Shown here in pieces: positions 26,748 through 35,781 of a stretch of 64,000 nucleotides of DNA. Each line of letters opens with the position of its first letter. Position 1 is the stretch's first letter. The notes beneath the pieces were generated by a model. That model was not told where the DNA came from, ran no database searches, and worked only from the letters and a program-made list of their open reading frames with translations. The position numbers were made by a program, and so were the translations under genes. Source of the DNA: Anaerolineales bacterium. Its GTDB lineage: Bacteria > Chloroflexota > Anaerolineae > Anaerolineales > Villigracilaceae. The stretch covers positions 1-64,000 of the forward strand of contig JAUQXA010000072.1 of assembly GCA_030834895.1 (NCBI GenBank), read 5' to 3'.

Positions 26748-26789
26748 CTGAGCGTAGTCGAAGCGCATGTGTCCTTCGACTGCGCTCAG
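26748..26789. repeat. Hairpin repeat with CTTCGACT...CTCAG core
   Basis: CTGAGCGTAGTCGAAG (26748-26763) pairs with CTTCGACTGCGCTCAG (26774-26789), 15 of 16 as complements. Sequences of this type are common as dispersed intergenic hairpins in many bacterial genomes, including Chloroflexota in my recollection. It lies just downstream of the minus-strand gene upstream of it (stop at 26796). Confidence 0.7.
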
Positions 26790-26795
26790 GATGAA

Positions 26796-28718
26796 CTACT
26801 GCTCCTTATGGTTTGCTTCCATCTCAAGGATGGCTTTGGCTACCACTTCCACGGCAATACGTTGTTTGCGGTACAAATCCGCTTCGGACATGGCAAGTCG
26901 CGAAGCCACATCGCGCACCTTGCGTCCTTCAATAAATTTCATTTCAAGGATGTTATACAGAATCCATTCCGTGGTGAACTTGCGGTCACCTTTCGGCTTG
27001 ACCTGGTCAACAGCTTTTCGCAATAAAGCGCGCAGGGCATTTGCCGAATTACCATCATCCTGTTCGGCAAGCTCCTGTACCACCTGGAGTTGCATCAAGG
27101 GGTTATTGGTAAGTTTTGGCCCGCCCCAATAATGGGTTAGCGCATCGCGCACCCAATTTGCAAGGTCAGCTTCCTGCAGGAGGGTATCGTCAAGAAGATT
27201 TGTACGCGTGTCGTAGCGTCCGGCGGCGCGCATCCGCTGGATCATTTCCACTTGTGGTTGCAGGTCAGCCACAGAGCGGAAGACACGTTGCTGTAATTGG
27301 CGATCCCGCAAGGCAAGCGCGGCACGGTCAGCCAAAAGCCAGAGCGCTTCACGTTGATCGCGCTCGATGATCCTTTGCTTTTCACGACGCGCCACGCCGA
27401 GCAATCCAAGCAAGGGCGGCAGTTCATCCTGATCCATGTCGGGACTCCTGCGGCTATATAAGGGCAATATCCAGAAGCTTCCCCATTGGAACTCGCGGCG
27501 GTTATCCCCTTCCACTTTTTCCAGCGCCTCGGTCAATCCCTCCTGGTCAAGCATGGCGCGGTTGCCCGCCACAACAATCGGAGACAGGGTTTCATCGTCC
27601 AAGGCAGCGACAAAGGCGGATGGAGACTGCATATGGTCACGCACGGCAGCGAGGACAGCTTCGAGGAATTGCTGCAAGTCACCCTGAGTCAGCAGGCGCT
27701 CTTCGAAATTTTGGAGTAGCTGCAATTCGCCACGATCCTTTCCAAAGAACAACGACCGCTCCCAAAGAGGCGCGGCAAAAGTAATGGCATGTTCGAGTAA
27801 TAGAATTGTCACAACCACGATGAGCGGGACGAAGGCATTGTAGGGCGTGCCAAGCAATTCCCCACTGCGGCGGACAATGGTCATCAACGCCAAGGTCATG
27901 GAAGCGGTTACAGGTCCGCGCATGATCCACTTGAAGAGGCGGCTCTTGATGACGCGATCCGGCCAGGAGACACCAAAAAAAGCAACTGCATATGCCATCA
28001 GGATGACCAACGCCCCGACCAGTACATTGATTACCGTGGCCACACTCCAGAACAAATAGGTATGCCGGGCGGCAAGTCCATAGCCGAACAAAAGATAAGG
28101 ATAGGAACCCAGCGCCGGGGCTGTAGCGCCAGCCATCAGGTATAACATGCGGCGACGCCCTGAGCGGGATAACATGCGCATGTAGGCGCGGGCGAAATTA
28201 ATTCCCGCCCACACGATTGCTGTAACATAGAACAGGGTGAATAACTCAGTCCACGCCGTCCGCTGAAGATGAGGGGCGGGTTTGCCGTCAATGATAATCG
28301 GACCGAGCAGGTATCCAAACGCCAGAAGGGCGAGGAAGAATGCCGAGACGCCATAAATGCCGCGCACGGCAAGCCGCCTGCGTCCGCGCGAAGGACGCCC
28401 CGCTGTAACAAGCAGGGCATCTGATAGGTGCAGGTAAGCCGCGGGGAGAAATACAATACCAAACCACTGCAAGCGCAAAAGCAGTTCAATCGTCTCCGCC
28501 GTCATCGATTTGTCCTGCAACGCTTCAGTGGTAAAGACAATCACCACGCACAGCAAAATAATGGCAAACGAGCGCGCTACCCTGTCCCGCAGGTTAAAAG
28601 AAAGCGCGTACAGGAACAGCGAAAACGCTGTGATGGCAATGCCTGCCGTCAGAATTTGATTGAGCGCCTGGAGCCCCGCCAGAAATGGATCAAATGGATC
28701 CGTCCAACCGTTAATCAT
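26796..28718 (-). CDS. Membrane protein with GAF-like and C-terminal HTH-like region, function unknown
   Basis: This 640-residue protein has about eight hydrophobic segments (residues about 15-325) resembling the 7TM input modules of some histidine kinases. A soluble region follows (about 335-500) with the pattern of a GAF domain (FLEAVLAAVRDHMQSPSAFV, ending LLADRAALALRDRQLQQRVF). The last 60 residues (TEWILYNILEMKFIEGRKVR, then DVASRLAMSEADLYRKQRIA) look like a helix-turn-helix of the sigma-4 type. No kinase, GGDEF, EAL or HD residues are present. It might be a membrane-anchored transcription regulator. This is inference, and I do not recognise a named family. Confidence 0.75.
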   Translation of the reverse strand: MINGWTDPFDPFLAGLQALNQILTAGIAITAFSLFLYALSFNLRDRVARSFAIILLCVVIVFTTEALQDKSMTAETIELLLRLQWFGIVFLPAAYLHLSDALLVTAGRPSRGRRRLAVRGIYGVSAFFLALLAFGYLLGPIIIDGKPAPHLQRTAWTELFTLFYVTAIVWAGINFARAYMRMLSRSGRRRMLYLMAGATAPALGSYPYLLFGYGLAARHTYLFWSVATVINVLVGALVILMAYAVAFFGVSWPDRVIKSRLFKWIMRGPVTASMTLALMTIVRRSGELLGTPYNAFVPLIVVVTILLLEHAITFAAPLWERSLFFGKDRGELQLLQNFEERLLTQGDLQQFLEAVLAAVRDHMQSPSAFVAALDDETLSPIVVAGNRAMLDQEGLTEALEKVEGDNRREFQWGSFWILPLYSRRSPDMDQDELPPLLGLLGVARREKQRIIERDQREALWLLADRAALALRDRQLQQRVFRSVADLQPQVEMIQRMRAAGRYDTRTNLLDDTLLQEADLANWVRDALTHYWGGPKLTNNPLMQLQVVQELAEQDDGNSANALRALLRKAVDQVKPKGDRKFTTEWILYNILEMKFIEGRKVRDVASRLAMSEADLYRKQRIAVEVVAKAILEMEANHKEQ

Positions 28719-28753
28719 GCAGCCCTTCCGATAAAGTCTTGTAACTGTTTACG

Positions 28754-28773
28754 AGGCAGGTCACAGCCTGCCT
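28754..28773. repeat. Short inverted repeat upstream of the membrane GAF/HTH gene
   Basis: AGGCAGG (28754-28760) and CCTGCCT (28767-28773) flank six bases. It contains the CAGGT-type word seen in other intergenic palindromes of the window. Confidence 0.5.
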
Positions 28774-28792
28774 AAAATTCATTCCAATAAGG

Positions 28793-29332
28793 TTATCTCA
28801 ACGATTTTCCAAAGAACAACGCCACATCCTGGGTAAGGTAATACTGGTCATTATACCCGCAGAATTCATACCCGAACTTTTGGGCCAGACGAATGGCCGG
28901 AAGATTCTTGGATTGAGTCTCCAAAATGATTCGGCGGTATGACCTTCCCACGGCCCACTCCTGCGCAGCAGACAACAGAGAGCTTCCCACACCCTGGCGC
29001 CGGTTCGGCGTGTTAGCCACCAGATCAGTAACGTAAACTGCCGAATCCATGCCGCGCTCGACCAAGCTGACATAACCCGCAGGGGTCTGGTCAAGCAGGG
29101 CGGTGTACATCATGGAACGTTTTGACCAGTCGTCGGCAAGAGCAAAAGGGTTACGCGGATAGGCAACCGGAATGGAACGCGGCAATCGCACTTCGCGGAA
29201 GATCGCGGTGGTCTGCCCTGCTTCGCGGCGCAATTCCAATTGCCAGACGGATTCGCTATTGGTGGAATGGTCGAATCCCATCAGGCGGGGAAGGTCGGCA
29301 GCGACAGTGGGGCGAACTTGAATTTCAGGCAT
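28793..29332 (-). CDS. GNAT family N-acetyltransferase
   Basis: This 179-residue protein shows the GNAT acetyl-CoA motif A, with RRQGVGSSLLSAAQEWA preceded by the beta-strand AVYVTDLVANT. It ends with a motif B-like region (NLPAIRLAQKFGYEFCGYND). The substrate is unknown. The start at 29332 (MPEIQVRPTVAADLP) is chosen because the family begins at this point; an in-frame ATG at 29359 lies next to a palindromic repeat. It lies between a membrane GAF/HTH gene and a membrane Ig-like gene on the minus strand. Confidence 0.88.
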   Translation of the reverse strand: MPEIQVRPTVAADLPRLMGFDHSTNSESVWQLELRREAGQTTAIFREVRLPRSIPVAYPRNPFALADDWSKRSMMYTALLDQTPAGYVSLVERGMDSAVYVTDLVANTPNRRQGVGSSLLSAAQEWAVGRSYRRIILETQSKNLPAIRLAQKFGYEFCGYNDQYYLTQDVALFFGKSLR

Positions 29333-29384
29333 AAGTTTTCCAAATGTTTTTGATTCCATTCATCAGCAAGCTGATGGACAGATT

Positions 29385-30065
29385 TTATTGGATCGGGACA
29401 ACCCGTACAGGCACAATACAGGCGGGCAATGCCTGACCCTGATTATCGATGACAACCAGCCGCAATTGATAGTCACCCGGGGTCAAGGCGGTTGTATTCC
29501 AACGTCCCAACAAGCCATCGGTTACCGAGTTACGGTCGGCCGAAATGGTCGCCCAGGTGTCGCTGCCAATCCGCGCAACTTCATACTTGTAAAAGCCAAA
29601 GTTTGGCGTATTGGCCGTACCGATCAACTCGACTGTGCCTTTGATTTCATCCCCCGCTTCGGGAGATGTAAGCATAATCTGGTTGGGGGTGCAACCGGTC
29701 ACATTTGCCGCCATTGGCTGGGGCGGGAGGTTCGCAAACTGGGTCATCATGTCAGGAGAAAGTGTGCCTGTGGGCGTCGAGATCAAATCCAGCGTGGGTG
29801 TGGTAAGAAAGACATCCGAGGGAAGCCCGGGAATAACAAAGGTGGCCATGAAAAACTCAGCACAGAACAAAATGACAATCAAAACCGAGATCGCAGCGGA
29901 CTGTCCCAGGCGACGGGACGAGAATTCACGCTCCATGGTGTAAACAGCAGTCTGTGATTCGCGCCATGAACGCCACAGCCAACGAAAGGCGAACAAAGCC
30001 GCAATCGCCAGCAGGATATAGATCAGCGCTTCAAAGGAAGCGAGAAACTTATAAAATTCGGCCAT
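29385..30065 (-). CDS. Membrane-anchored protein with Ig-like extracellular domain
   Basis: This 226-residue protein has two membrane helices (about residues 12-30 and 56-78) separated by a short charged cytoplasmic loop. An extracellular Thr/Pro-rich linker follows (about 85-115) and then a beta-sandwich region beginning near TSPEAGDEIKGTVELIGTA and ending LTPGDYQLRLVVIDNQG. The latter pattern is typical of Ig-like repeats in surface proteins. Two cysteines flank the domain and may bridge. It starts 12 bases after punA. The family is not recognised. Confidence 0.75.
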   Translation of the reverse strand: MAEFYKFLASFEALIYILLAIAALFAFRWLWRSWRESQTAVYTMEREFSSRRLGQSAAISVLIVILFCAEFFMATFVIPGLPSDVFLTTPTLDLISTPTGTLSPDMMTQFANLPPQPMAANVTGCTPNQIMLTSPEAGDEIKGTVELIGTANTPNFGFYKYEVARIGSDTWATISADRNSVTDGLLGRWNTTALTPGDYQLRLVVIDNQGQALPACIVPVRVVPIQ

Positions 30066-30077
30066 GGCAAGCTCTGG

Positions 30078-30920
30078 TTACAAACTGCGCAATACGCCGC
30101 GTATGATCTTCTCGACCCTGGGCGTAATCACCTTTCCTGCCTCGATCACCTCTTCATGGGTCGTGATGGTTGACCCATCCAAATTGGCTTTGTTGCTGAT
30201 ACCAGAAAGTCCCAGTACTCGCATATTTCCATGCCGCGCGACAATGACCTCAGGCACAGTGGACATGCCAACGGCGTCCGCCCCGGACAACCGGAGGAAA
30301 CGCAAATCAGCGGGGGATTCAAACGAAGGTCCGCTCAAACCGGCATACACACCTTCGCGCAAAACAACGTTGTTTTCCTTTGCCACCTTGCGCGCGAGGT
30401 CGGCATAAGTGCGATCATACGCCTGGCTCATATCCGGGAAGCGTGTGCCAATTTCATCCAGATTAGGGCCCATGAGCGGATTCAATCCGGACATACCCAT
30501 CAGGTTGAGTTGGTCAGTGATAAGCATGACGTCGCCGGGATTAAAATCCGGATGCACGCCCCCGGCGGCATTGGTAACGATCAGGCTGGGGATTCCCAGT
30601 CGTTGCATCACACGTATGGGCAGGGTGATCTGTCCCATGGTATAACCTTCGTAATAATGGATGCGTCCCTGCATGACGAGCACAGGCTTGCCTTCCAACT
30701 CGCCAATGACAAAGCGGCCGGCATGTCCATGCACAGTGGAGACGGGGAAGTTGGGCAGATTGCTGTAAGGGATGCGAACCGCCTGCTGGACGGAATCAGC
30801 CAGATCGTTAAGGCCGGAGCCGAGGATGATTCCCACCACGGGCTTACGAAGTGTGGATATTTGTTTCCTGATCGCCTGAGCGGCTAAATCGATTTGTTCA
30901 AGGGAAATAAAGTTTTGCAT
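30078..30920 (-). CDS. punA: Purine nucleoside phosphorylase
   Basis: This is a class I (trimeric type) purine nucleoside phosphorylase of 280 residues, converting purine nucleosides and phosphate to the free base and ribose-1-phosphate. The phosphate and ribose site residues are visible in ILGSGLNDLA, STVHGHAGRF, VTNAAGGVHPDF and the base-binding glutamate in LSGPSFESPAD. The late SGISNKANLDGS carries the Asn that selects 6-oxopurines. It would supply hypoxanthine/guanine to the Hpt encoded at 40267. An extended -10 (TGATATAAT) lies about 55 bases upstream. Confidence 0.95.
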   Translation of the reverse strand: MQNFISLEQIDLAAQAIRKQISTLRKPVVGIILGSGLNDLADSVQQAVRIPYSNLPNFPVSTVHGHAGRFVIGELEGKPVLVMQGRIHYYEGYTMGQITLPIRVMQRLGIPSLIVTNAAGGVHPDFNPGDVMLITDQLNLMGMSGLNPLMGPNLDEIGTRFPDMSQAYDRTYADLARKVAKENNVVLREGVYAGLSGPSFESPADLRFLRLSGADAVGMSTVPEVIVARHGNMRVLGLSGISNKANLDGSTITTHEEVIEAGKVITPRVEKIIRGVLRSL

Positions 30921-30974
30921 TTACATTTACCTATCCGATATTTATGAAAGTCTGCATCCCCTGTATACAAAGCG

Positions 30975-30983
30975 ATTATATCA
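30975..30983 (-). promoter_or_regulatory. Extended -10 promoter element of punA
   Basis: The minus strand reads TGATATAAT at 30983-30975, an extended -10 element, with no clear -35 box. The predicted start near 30968 leaves a leader of about 48 bases before the punA ATG. Confidence 0.55.
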
Positions 30984-31044
30984 GAAATCACAACCGGCTT
31001 TTCAGGTAGAAAAATTCCGGCTCTTATGCTATGCTAAGCCAGTT

Positions 31045-34000
31045 ATGAGACAATCCACCGAAAACGAACTGAACGCACTCTCCTCGTGGCTGCTCGGTAT
31101 TACAGGGGTAAGCCTGATTTTGGTCCCGTTTCACTTTGGATTGGAGAAATTGGGTTTGCCGCCGTGGACGCCGTTGGTTTTTGGGGGATTCTGTTATCTG
31201 ACTGCGCTGTCCAATCAGTTGATGTTCGTGGTGAACTACAGCCGCAGACGTGCCTTGTTCCAGCGAAGCATGTCAATCTTTCTCTTGTTTGGTTTGACGC
31301 TGTTCATGATTGGCGCGGGATATTTTATTGAAGGTTCGATTTTGGGATACTTCACAGTGGGACAATTGATCATAAATTCACCTTTGAAAAAACATTTCGA
31401 GCATACCGACCCACTGCAGTTGATCTTTGTTCTGGCCGGACTTTCGAGCGGCATTTACCTGGCAATTTCAGGCAATCAATACGACCGACTTGGTGTGGGA
31501 TCCATCAGAAATATCCTGGCTATTTTGTTCCTGGCCGCTTCCATTGTTGAAACAATCAGGCGGATGTTTTTCGGCGGGAAACTTGGTCCAAACTATTCGC
31601 GTTTGCAGGTCATCCCCTGGGTGGTATGGTGCCTATTTTTCCTGCCAACCTTGTCCGTCGCGCACTTGATCGCGCCTGGTCTACTCGCTGCAGGAATATT
31701 ATTCAACAAACTTTTTCCGTGGAACCGTCTGCAATTGCCGGAAAATGACATCCTTGGGAACCGGGCGGTAAAAATCACCAGCACCCTGGGAACCACCCTG
31801 CTGATATTCCTGAGCGCATTGCTTATTATGATGGATTTCACACTCAAGGTCGAGGGATCATCGCTTGTCGTGGCACGCAATGCGGCATTTATGTTCTTTA
31901 TCCTTAGTTCAACAGTGCTTTATTATGAAGCTATTACGATTATCATGACAATCAATGGCTTGATGAGCGAGCTGGCACGCACAGAGGAGGAAATTGCCCC
32001 CCCTGCAGATCCAAACCTGGAAGCATGGAATACCAGGCTGACACGTTACATCAGACCATTCACCCGCGCGCGGGAGCTGTCACAAGCCCATCTTATTAAT
32101 GCCCAAAATGACCAGATCAGCATCCTTGCCCGTCAGTTGACAAACGAAAAGAAACGGAATTCACAAATTACCATGCTGATGGAATTAAGCCAGCAGCTTG
32201 AAAATCAACTTGACCAACCAGTGGCCGCCCAACTGGCAGTCAATTCACTGGAACGCGCCCTGAATTGTGACCTGGTCTGTCTCTTCCTTCATGAGCCGGA
32301 CCAAAAGGAATTCATGCTGCTTGCAGCAACGGGGAAGCAAACCAACGTCGTTCCTTCCGGTTTCCGTCAAAGCAGTTCCACAGGCGCGCTGGGGCGCGCC
32401 GTCCGTCAGAGAAAAACACAGATCATACAGGATACCAGAACAGACGCGGATTACATCCCCTTTGAGGGACTGCGTAATCTCTCGGCAGTGATAATTCCCC
32501 TGATCTTCAACGGATATGTCAATGGCGCGATTACCCTGGACAGTGAAAGACTCAACGCCTTCAACAGCACCGACGTCTGGCTGTCCGAAGCCGTTGCGGC
32601 GGAATTAACCCGCGCGTGGGAACGCTCAAGGTATCATCAACGTTTGATGAACCTGGTTCAAACCGGAAGCCAGTTATCGGCTATGGTGCAGCCTGAAACC
32701 GCGGTATCGGAGGTGGCTTCCATATCCAGAGAGATCCTTCAGGCCAGGTTTACCTACGTGCAAATTCACCTGGGTCAGGAAAGAAACTTCATCCAAAGCG
32801 CCTCTTCCGGTAAAGCCCCAAAGTTGTTGCAATCCCTCGAAAACTCCGACAGCTCCGAATCTTTCATCCAACTGGCTTTTCACGCCGTTCAACCTTTCAG
32901 GATACGCGACATAAGAAAGTACGCCCCCACGTCACACCTCATCATCGACCATGCGGGACTAAGGAGCATGCTCGCCATTCCAATTCGCTGGCACCGCCTC
33001 AGCATCGGGGCCATCCTCGCTTTTGGAAAGCAGAACGAGGTCTTTTTCAATGAGAACGACCAATCCCTTGCTGAATTGCTTTCCATTCAAGCCGCGGGCG
33101 CATTTGAAAGCACCTGGCTTCAACAGGAATTACGCGGCTCCCTGCGGACAACCTCCCTGCTTTACCGCCTGAGCAACCAGATCATCCAATCGGATAATTT
33201 ACAAAACGCGGCAGAGGATATCGCCCAAACCGCACACAAGATAGCCAAAAGTTTCACGACGGGGATCATGCTCTTCGATCTGGGAGGCCAGTCCATCGCC
33301 GAAGTGCAGGTCGACGCATCGGGCGCACATATCGGGCTGGAACATCCAATGGACATCATCAGCGATGTAATGGAATCGGGACAGTTGATTTATATCTCGC
33401 AGGGGAATTCGCTGATGCGAGCCTGCCTGCCCATCCAGACCCCCACCCTCAAGTATGGGATCCTGTGGATGGACATCCCCGAAGAGCAGGGGCACAAATC
33501 CGTAGCCAATCCCAACGATTTGCAGGCGCTGGTCAATCAGACTGCTATTGCATTGGAGCGCTCGGTATTGCTGGTGGAATCGCGGCGACAGGCGGCCGAG
33601 CTCAAGATCGCGTATGACAAGCTCGAAACAACCTACGATCAAACCCTCGCCGCATTGATGTCCGCTTTGGACGCGCGGGATCGCGAAACGGAAGGTCACA
33701 GTTCGCGAGTCAGCAACCTGACCGCAAAACTGGGCAGGGCCCTTAACTTCTCACATGAACAACTTAAAGTATTGGAGCGCGGTTCGCTGTTGCACGATAT
33801 TGGCAAGATCGGCATCAGCGACACGATCCTGCACAAGCCCGGTCCCCTCAGCGAGGAGGAATGGGTTGTGATGCGCCGTCACCCGGACATTGGCGCAAAA
33901 ATTGTAGAGGGAATTCCCTTCCTGGAGGACACAATCCCGCTTATCCGTCACCACCAGGAAAGATGGGATGGGACCGGCTACCCCGACGGACTGCGCGAAG

Positions 34001-34203
34001 GGGAAATCCCAATCCTGGCACGCATGTTTTCCATCGTGGATGCCTTCGACGCCCTGACAAGCATTCGTCCCTACAGAAAGAAAATTTCGACCCAAGAGGC
34101 GGTTGAATACATACAGAGTCAAGCCGGCATTTTATTCGACCCGGAAATCGTAAAAATATTCGAGAGACTGATAGCTGAAAACCTAAACGAGTTTTCGGAA
34201 TAG
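31045..34203 (+). CDS. Membrane GAF sensor with HD-GYP phosphodiesterase domain
   Basis: This 1052-residue protein has an N-terminal membrane module of about eight helices (residues about 12-305). A short helical linker leads to three GAF-like domains (about 375-530, 535-695 and 700-850), and the HD-GYP domain runs from about 862 to 1052. The catalytic words are DRETEGHSSRVSNL, LLHDIGKIG near 916, and the GYP-type DGTGYPDG near 975, so c-di-GMP hydrolysis is likely. It shares the HD-GYP architecture of the giant sensor at 7973 but has a different membrane domain. Its stop is 2 bases before a GGDEF gene, so synthesis and breakdown enzymes are cotranscribed. Confidence 0.93.
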   Translation: MRQSTENELNALSSWLLGITGVSLILVPFHFGLEKLGLPPWTPLVFGGFCYLTALSNQLMFVVNYSRRRALFQRSMSIFLLFGLTLFMIGAGYFIEGSILGYFTVGQLIINSPLKKHFEHTDPLQLIFVLAGLSSGIYLAISGNQYDRLGVGSIRNILAILFLAASIVETIRRMFFGGKLGPNYSRLQVIPWVVWCLFFLPTLSVAHLIAPGLLAAGILFNKLFPWNRLQLPENDILGNRAVKITSTLGTTLLIFLSALLIMMDFTLKVEGSSLVVARNAAFMFFILSSTVLYYEAITIIMTINGLMSELARTEEEIAPPADPNLEAWNTRLTRYIRPFTRARELSQAHLINAQNDQISILARQLTNEKKRNSQITMLMELSQQLENQLDQPVAAQLAVNSLERALNCDLVCLFLHEPDQKEFMLLAATGKQTNVVPSGFRQSSSTGALGRAVRQRKTQIIQDTRTDADYIPFEGLRNLSAVIIPLIFNGYVNGAITLDSERLNAFNSTDVWLSEAVAAELTRAWERSRYHQRLMNLVQTGSQLSAMVQPETAVSEVASISREILQARFTYVQIHLGQERNFIQSASSGKAPKLLQSLENSDSSESFIQLAFHAVQPFRIRDIRKYAPTSHLIIDHAGLRSMLAIPIRWHRLSIGAILAFGKQNEVFFNENDQSLAELLSIQAAGAFESTWLQQELRGSLRTTSLLYRLSNQIIQSDNLQNAAEDIAQTAHKIAKSFTTGIMLFDLGGQSIAEVQVDASGAHIGLEHPMDIISDVMESGQLIYISQGNSLMRACLPIQTPTLKYGILWMDIPEEQGHKSVANPNDLQALVNQTAIALERSVLLVESRRQAAELKIAYDKLETTYDQTLAALMSALDARDRETEGHSSRVSNLTAKLGRALNFSHEQLKVLERGSLLHDIGKIGISDTILHKPGPLSEEEWVVMRRHPDIGAKIVEGIPFLEDTIPLIRHHQERWDGTGYPDGLREGEIPILARMFSIVDAFDALTSIRPYRKKISTQEAVEYIQSQAGILFDPEIVKIFERLIAENLNEFSE

Positions 34204-34205
34204 AA

Positions 34206-35759
34206 ATGAAAAACAGCGTCAAACGCAGCGGCTTCACCCCCCAGGAGAATCTGGTATCCATTCTGCCTGCCATTGTCATAGGCATGGTAATTATGTTTGC
34301 CAGTATCGCCTCGGCCCTGATCAGTTTTCCGCCACAAAACCCACTCCACCGAATCTGGCTTGTAATTTGTGGTCTATTTGTAATCCCGCACCTTGCCCTC
34401 TATTACTTTACCTACAACATTGCCCAGCACAAAGCGCTTTATGTCTGGATCAATGTGATCCTTGCGGGGGTCATGTTCTGCACCTTGAGTTATTTCCTTC
34501 CCATCGAGGTCAAACACCTGATCTATATCATGGTTTTTATCTCCGCACTGCCTGCTTCATTGCTGGCCAATCGCGGTCCCGCTTACTTCTTGCTTTTCAG
34601 TGTCACCACCTTTTATTTCGTCCTGAATCTGTACGATGGAATGCTGCCCCACGAATTGATCACCCACATCGGTTTCACCGTTGCCGCATTCATCGGAATC
34701 GAAACCGTGCAAAAATTGAGGGATTCCGCCCTGCAGCATATCAAACGGCTCGAAATCGTAAACGAGCTTAGCAAACACATCGTTTCCACACTGGAAACCA
34801 AACAGGTCTTTGCCCTGCTCAGCGCCGCTCTTCAAGGCGCGCTGGAGGCAGACGCGTACTATGTTGGCACTGTACATGGCGACCAGATTCATCTGGAACT
34901 GCTTTACGACGATGGGGAATATTTTCAAGACCAATGGGTGGAGAAAAAAGGCACGCTATCGAATTGGGTCATCACCCACCAGCAGGGACTCTTCCTGCCC
35001 GACCTGCGGAAGGAAATCGAACTGGATGATGTGAAGGTTGTCACGGTTGGAAAGGACAAACGCACCCTTTCGTGGATGGGCGTTCCAATGCGCGGAAGTC
35101 ATGTGGATGGCGCCATTGCAATCTCATCCTATCGTCCCAACGCCTTTGACCGCGGAGACATGGAACTGCTTTATAACATTGCCCAGCGCGCCGCCCTCGC
35201 CCTCGACAACACCTGCCACCACGAACTGGTCGAAAAACAGGCGCAACTCGACAGCCTGACCAAGGTTTACAATCACGGTTGTTTCATCAAGATATTGAAG
35301 GAACAGGCACAGACCTGTCGGGGACAAAACCAGCCGCTCAGCCTGATCATGCTCGACATCGATTTCTTCAAACAATACAACGACACGTTCGGGCACCTTA
35401 TCGGCGATGAAGTGCTCATCGGACTCTGCAATGTCGTCCGTGGTCACATCAAAACCACCGACGCGGTTGGACGCTGGGGCGGTGAGGAATTTGCCATATC
35501 GCTGCCCAACGCCGACGCCGGGCAGGCGGTTCAGGTCGCAGAACGCATCCAACAATCCATGGCTTTGCTAAAAGTGGGAAGCGCCGAGCGCATGGCCATC
35601 CCCGTCCCAACTGTGAGTCAGGGAATTGCGGTTTTCCCCGCCGAGACAGACGACACCACAAAACTAATCGACCTTGCCGATAAACGTCTTTATATCGCAA
35701 AGAAACGCGGACGCAATCAAATCGAAAGTGCGTCCGCAGTCGTGGGACAGGTTTTGTAG
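34206..35759 (+). CDS. Membrane GAF-GGDEF diguanylate cyclase
   Basis: This 517-residue protein has about five membrane helices (residues about 15-155), a GAF-like domain (about 175-340) and a GGDEF domain (about 350-510). The active-site loop is RWGGEEF near 422 with the metal residues in LDIDFFKQYND, so c-di-GMP synthesis is expected. The inhibitory I-site position reads KTTD instead of RxxD, so product inhibition may be weak or absent. It follows the HD-GYP gene by 2 bases. The final residues (VVGQVL) are encoded by the left arm of an inverted repeat. Confidence 0.93.
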   Translation: MKNSVKRSGFTPQENLVSILPAIVIGMVIMFASIASALISFPPQNPLHRIWLVICGLFVIPHLALYYFTYNIAQHKALYVWINVILAGVMFCTLSYFLPIEVKHLIYIMVFISALPASLLANRGPAYFLLFSVTTFYFVLNLYDGMLPHELITHIGFTVAAFIGIETVQKLRDSALQHIKRLEIVNELSKHIVSTLETKQVFALLSAALQGALEADAYYVGTVHGDQIHLELLYDDGEYFQDQWVEKKGTLSNWVITHQQGLFLPDLRKEIELDDVKVVTVGKDKRTLSWMGVPMRGSHVDGAIAISSYRPNAFDRGDMELLYNIAQRAALALDNTCHHELVEKQAQLDSLTKVYNHGCFIKILKEQAQTCRGQNQPLSLIMLDIDFFKQYNDTFGHLIGDEVLIGLCNVVRGHIKTTDAVGRWGGEEFAISLPNADAGQAVQVAERIQQSMALLKVGSAERMAIPVPTVSQGIAVFPAETDDTTKLIDLADKRLYIAKKRGRNQIESASAVVGQVL

Positions 35760-35781
35760 GGGAGATTTGAAACCTGTCCCT
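35745..35781. repeat. Inverted repeat between convergent GGDEF and ltaE genes
   Basis: GGGACAGGTTT (35745-35755) pairs exactly with AAACCTGTCCC (35771-35781). It contains the end of the GGDEF gene and reaches the last codon of ltaE. There is no strong T-run. The ACAGGTTT word matches the tyrS-leader repeat. Confidence 0.65.
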
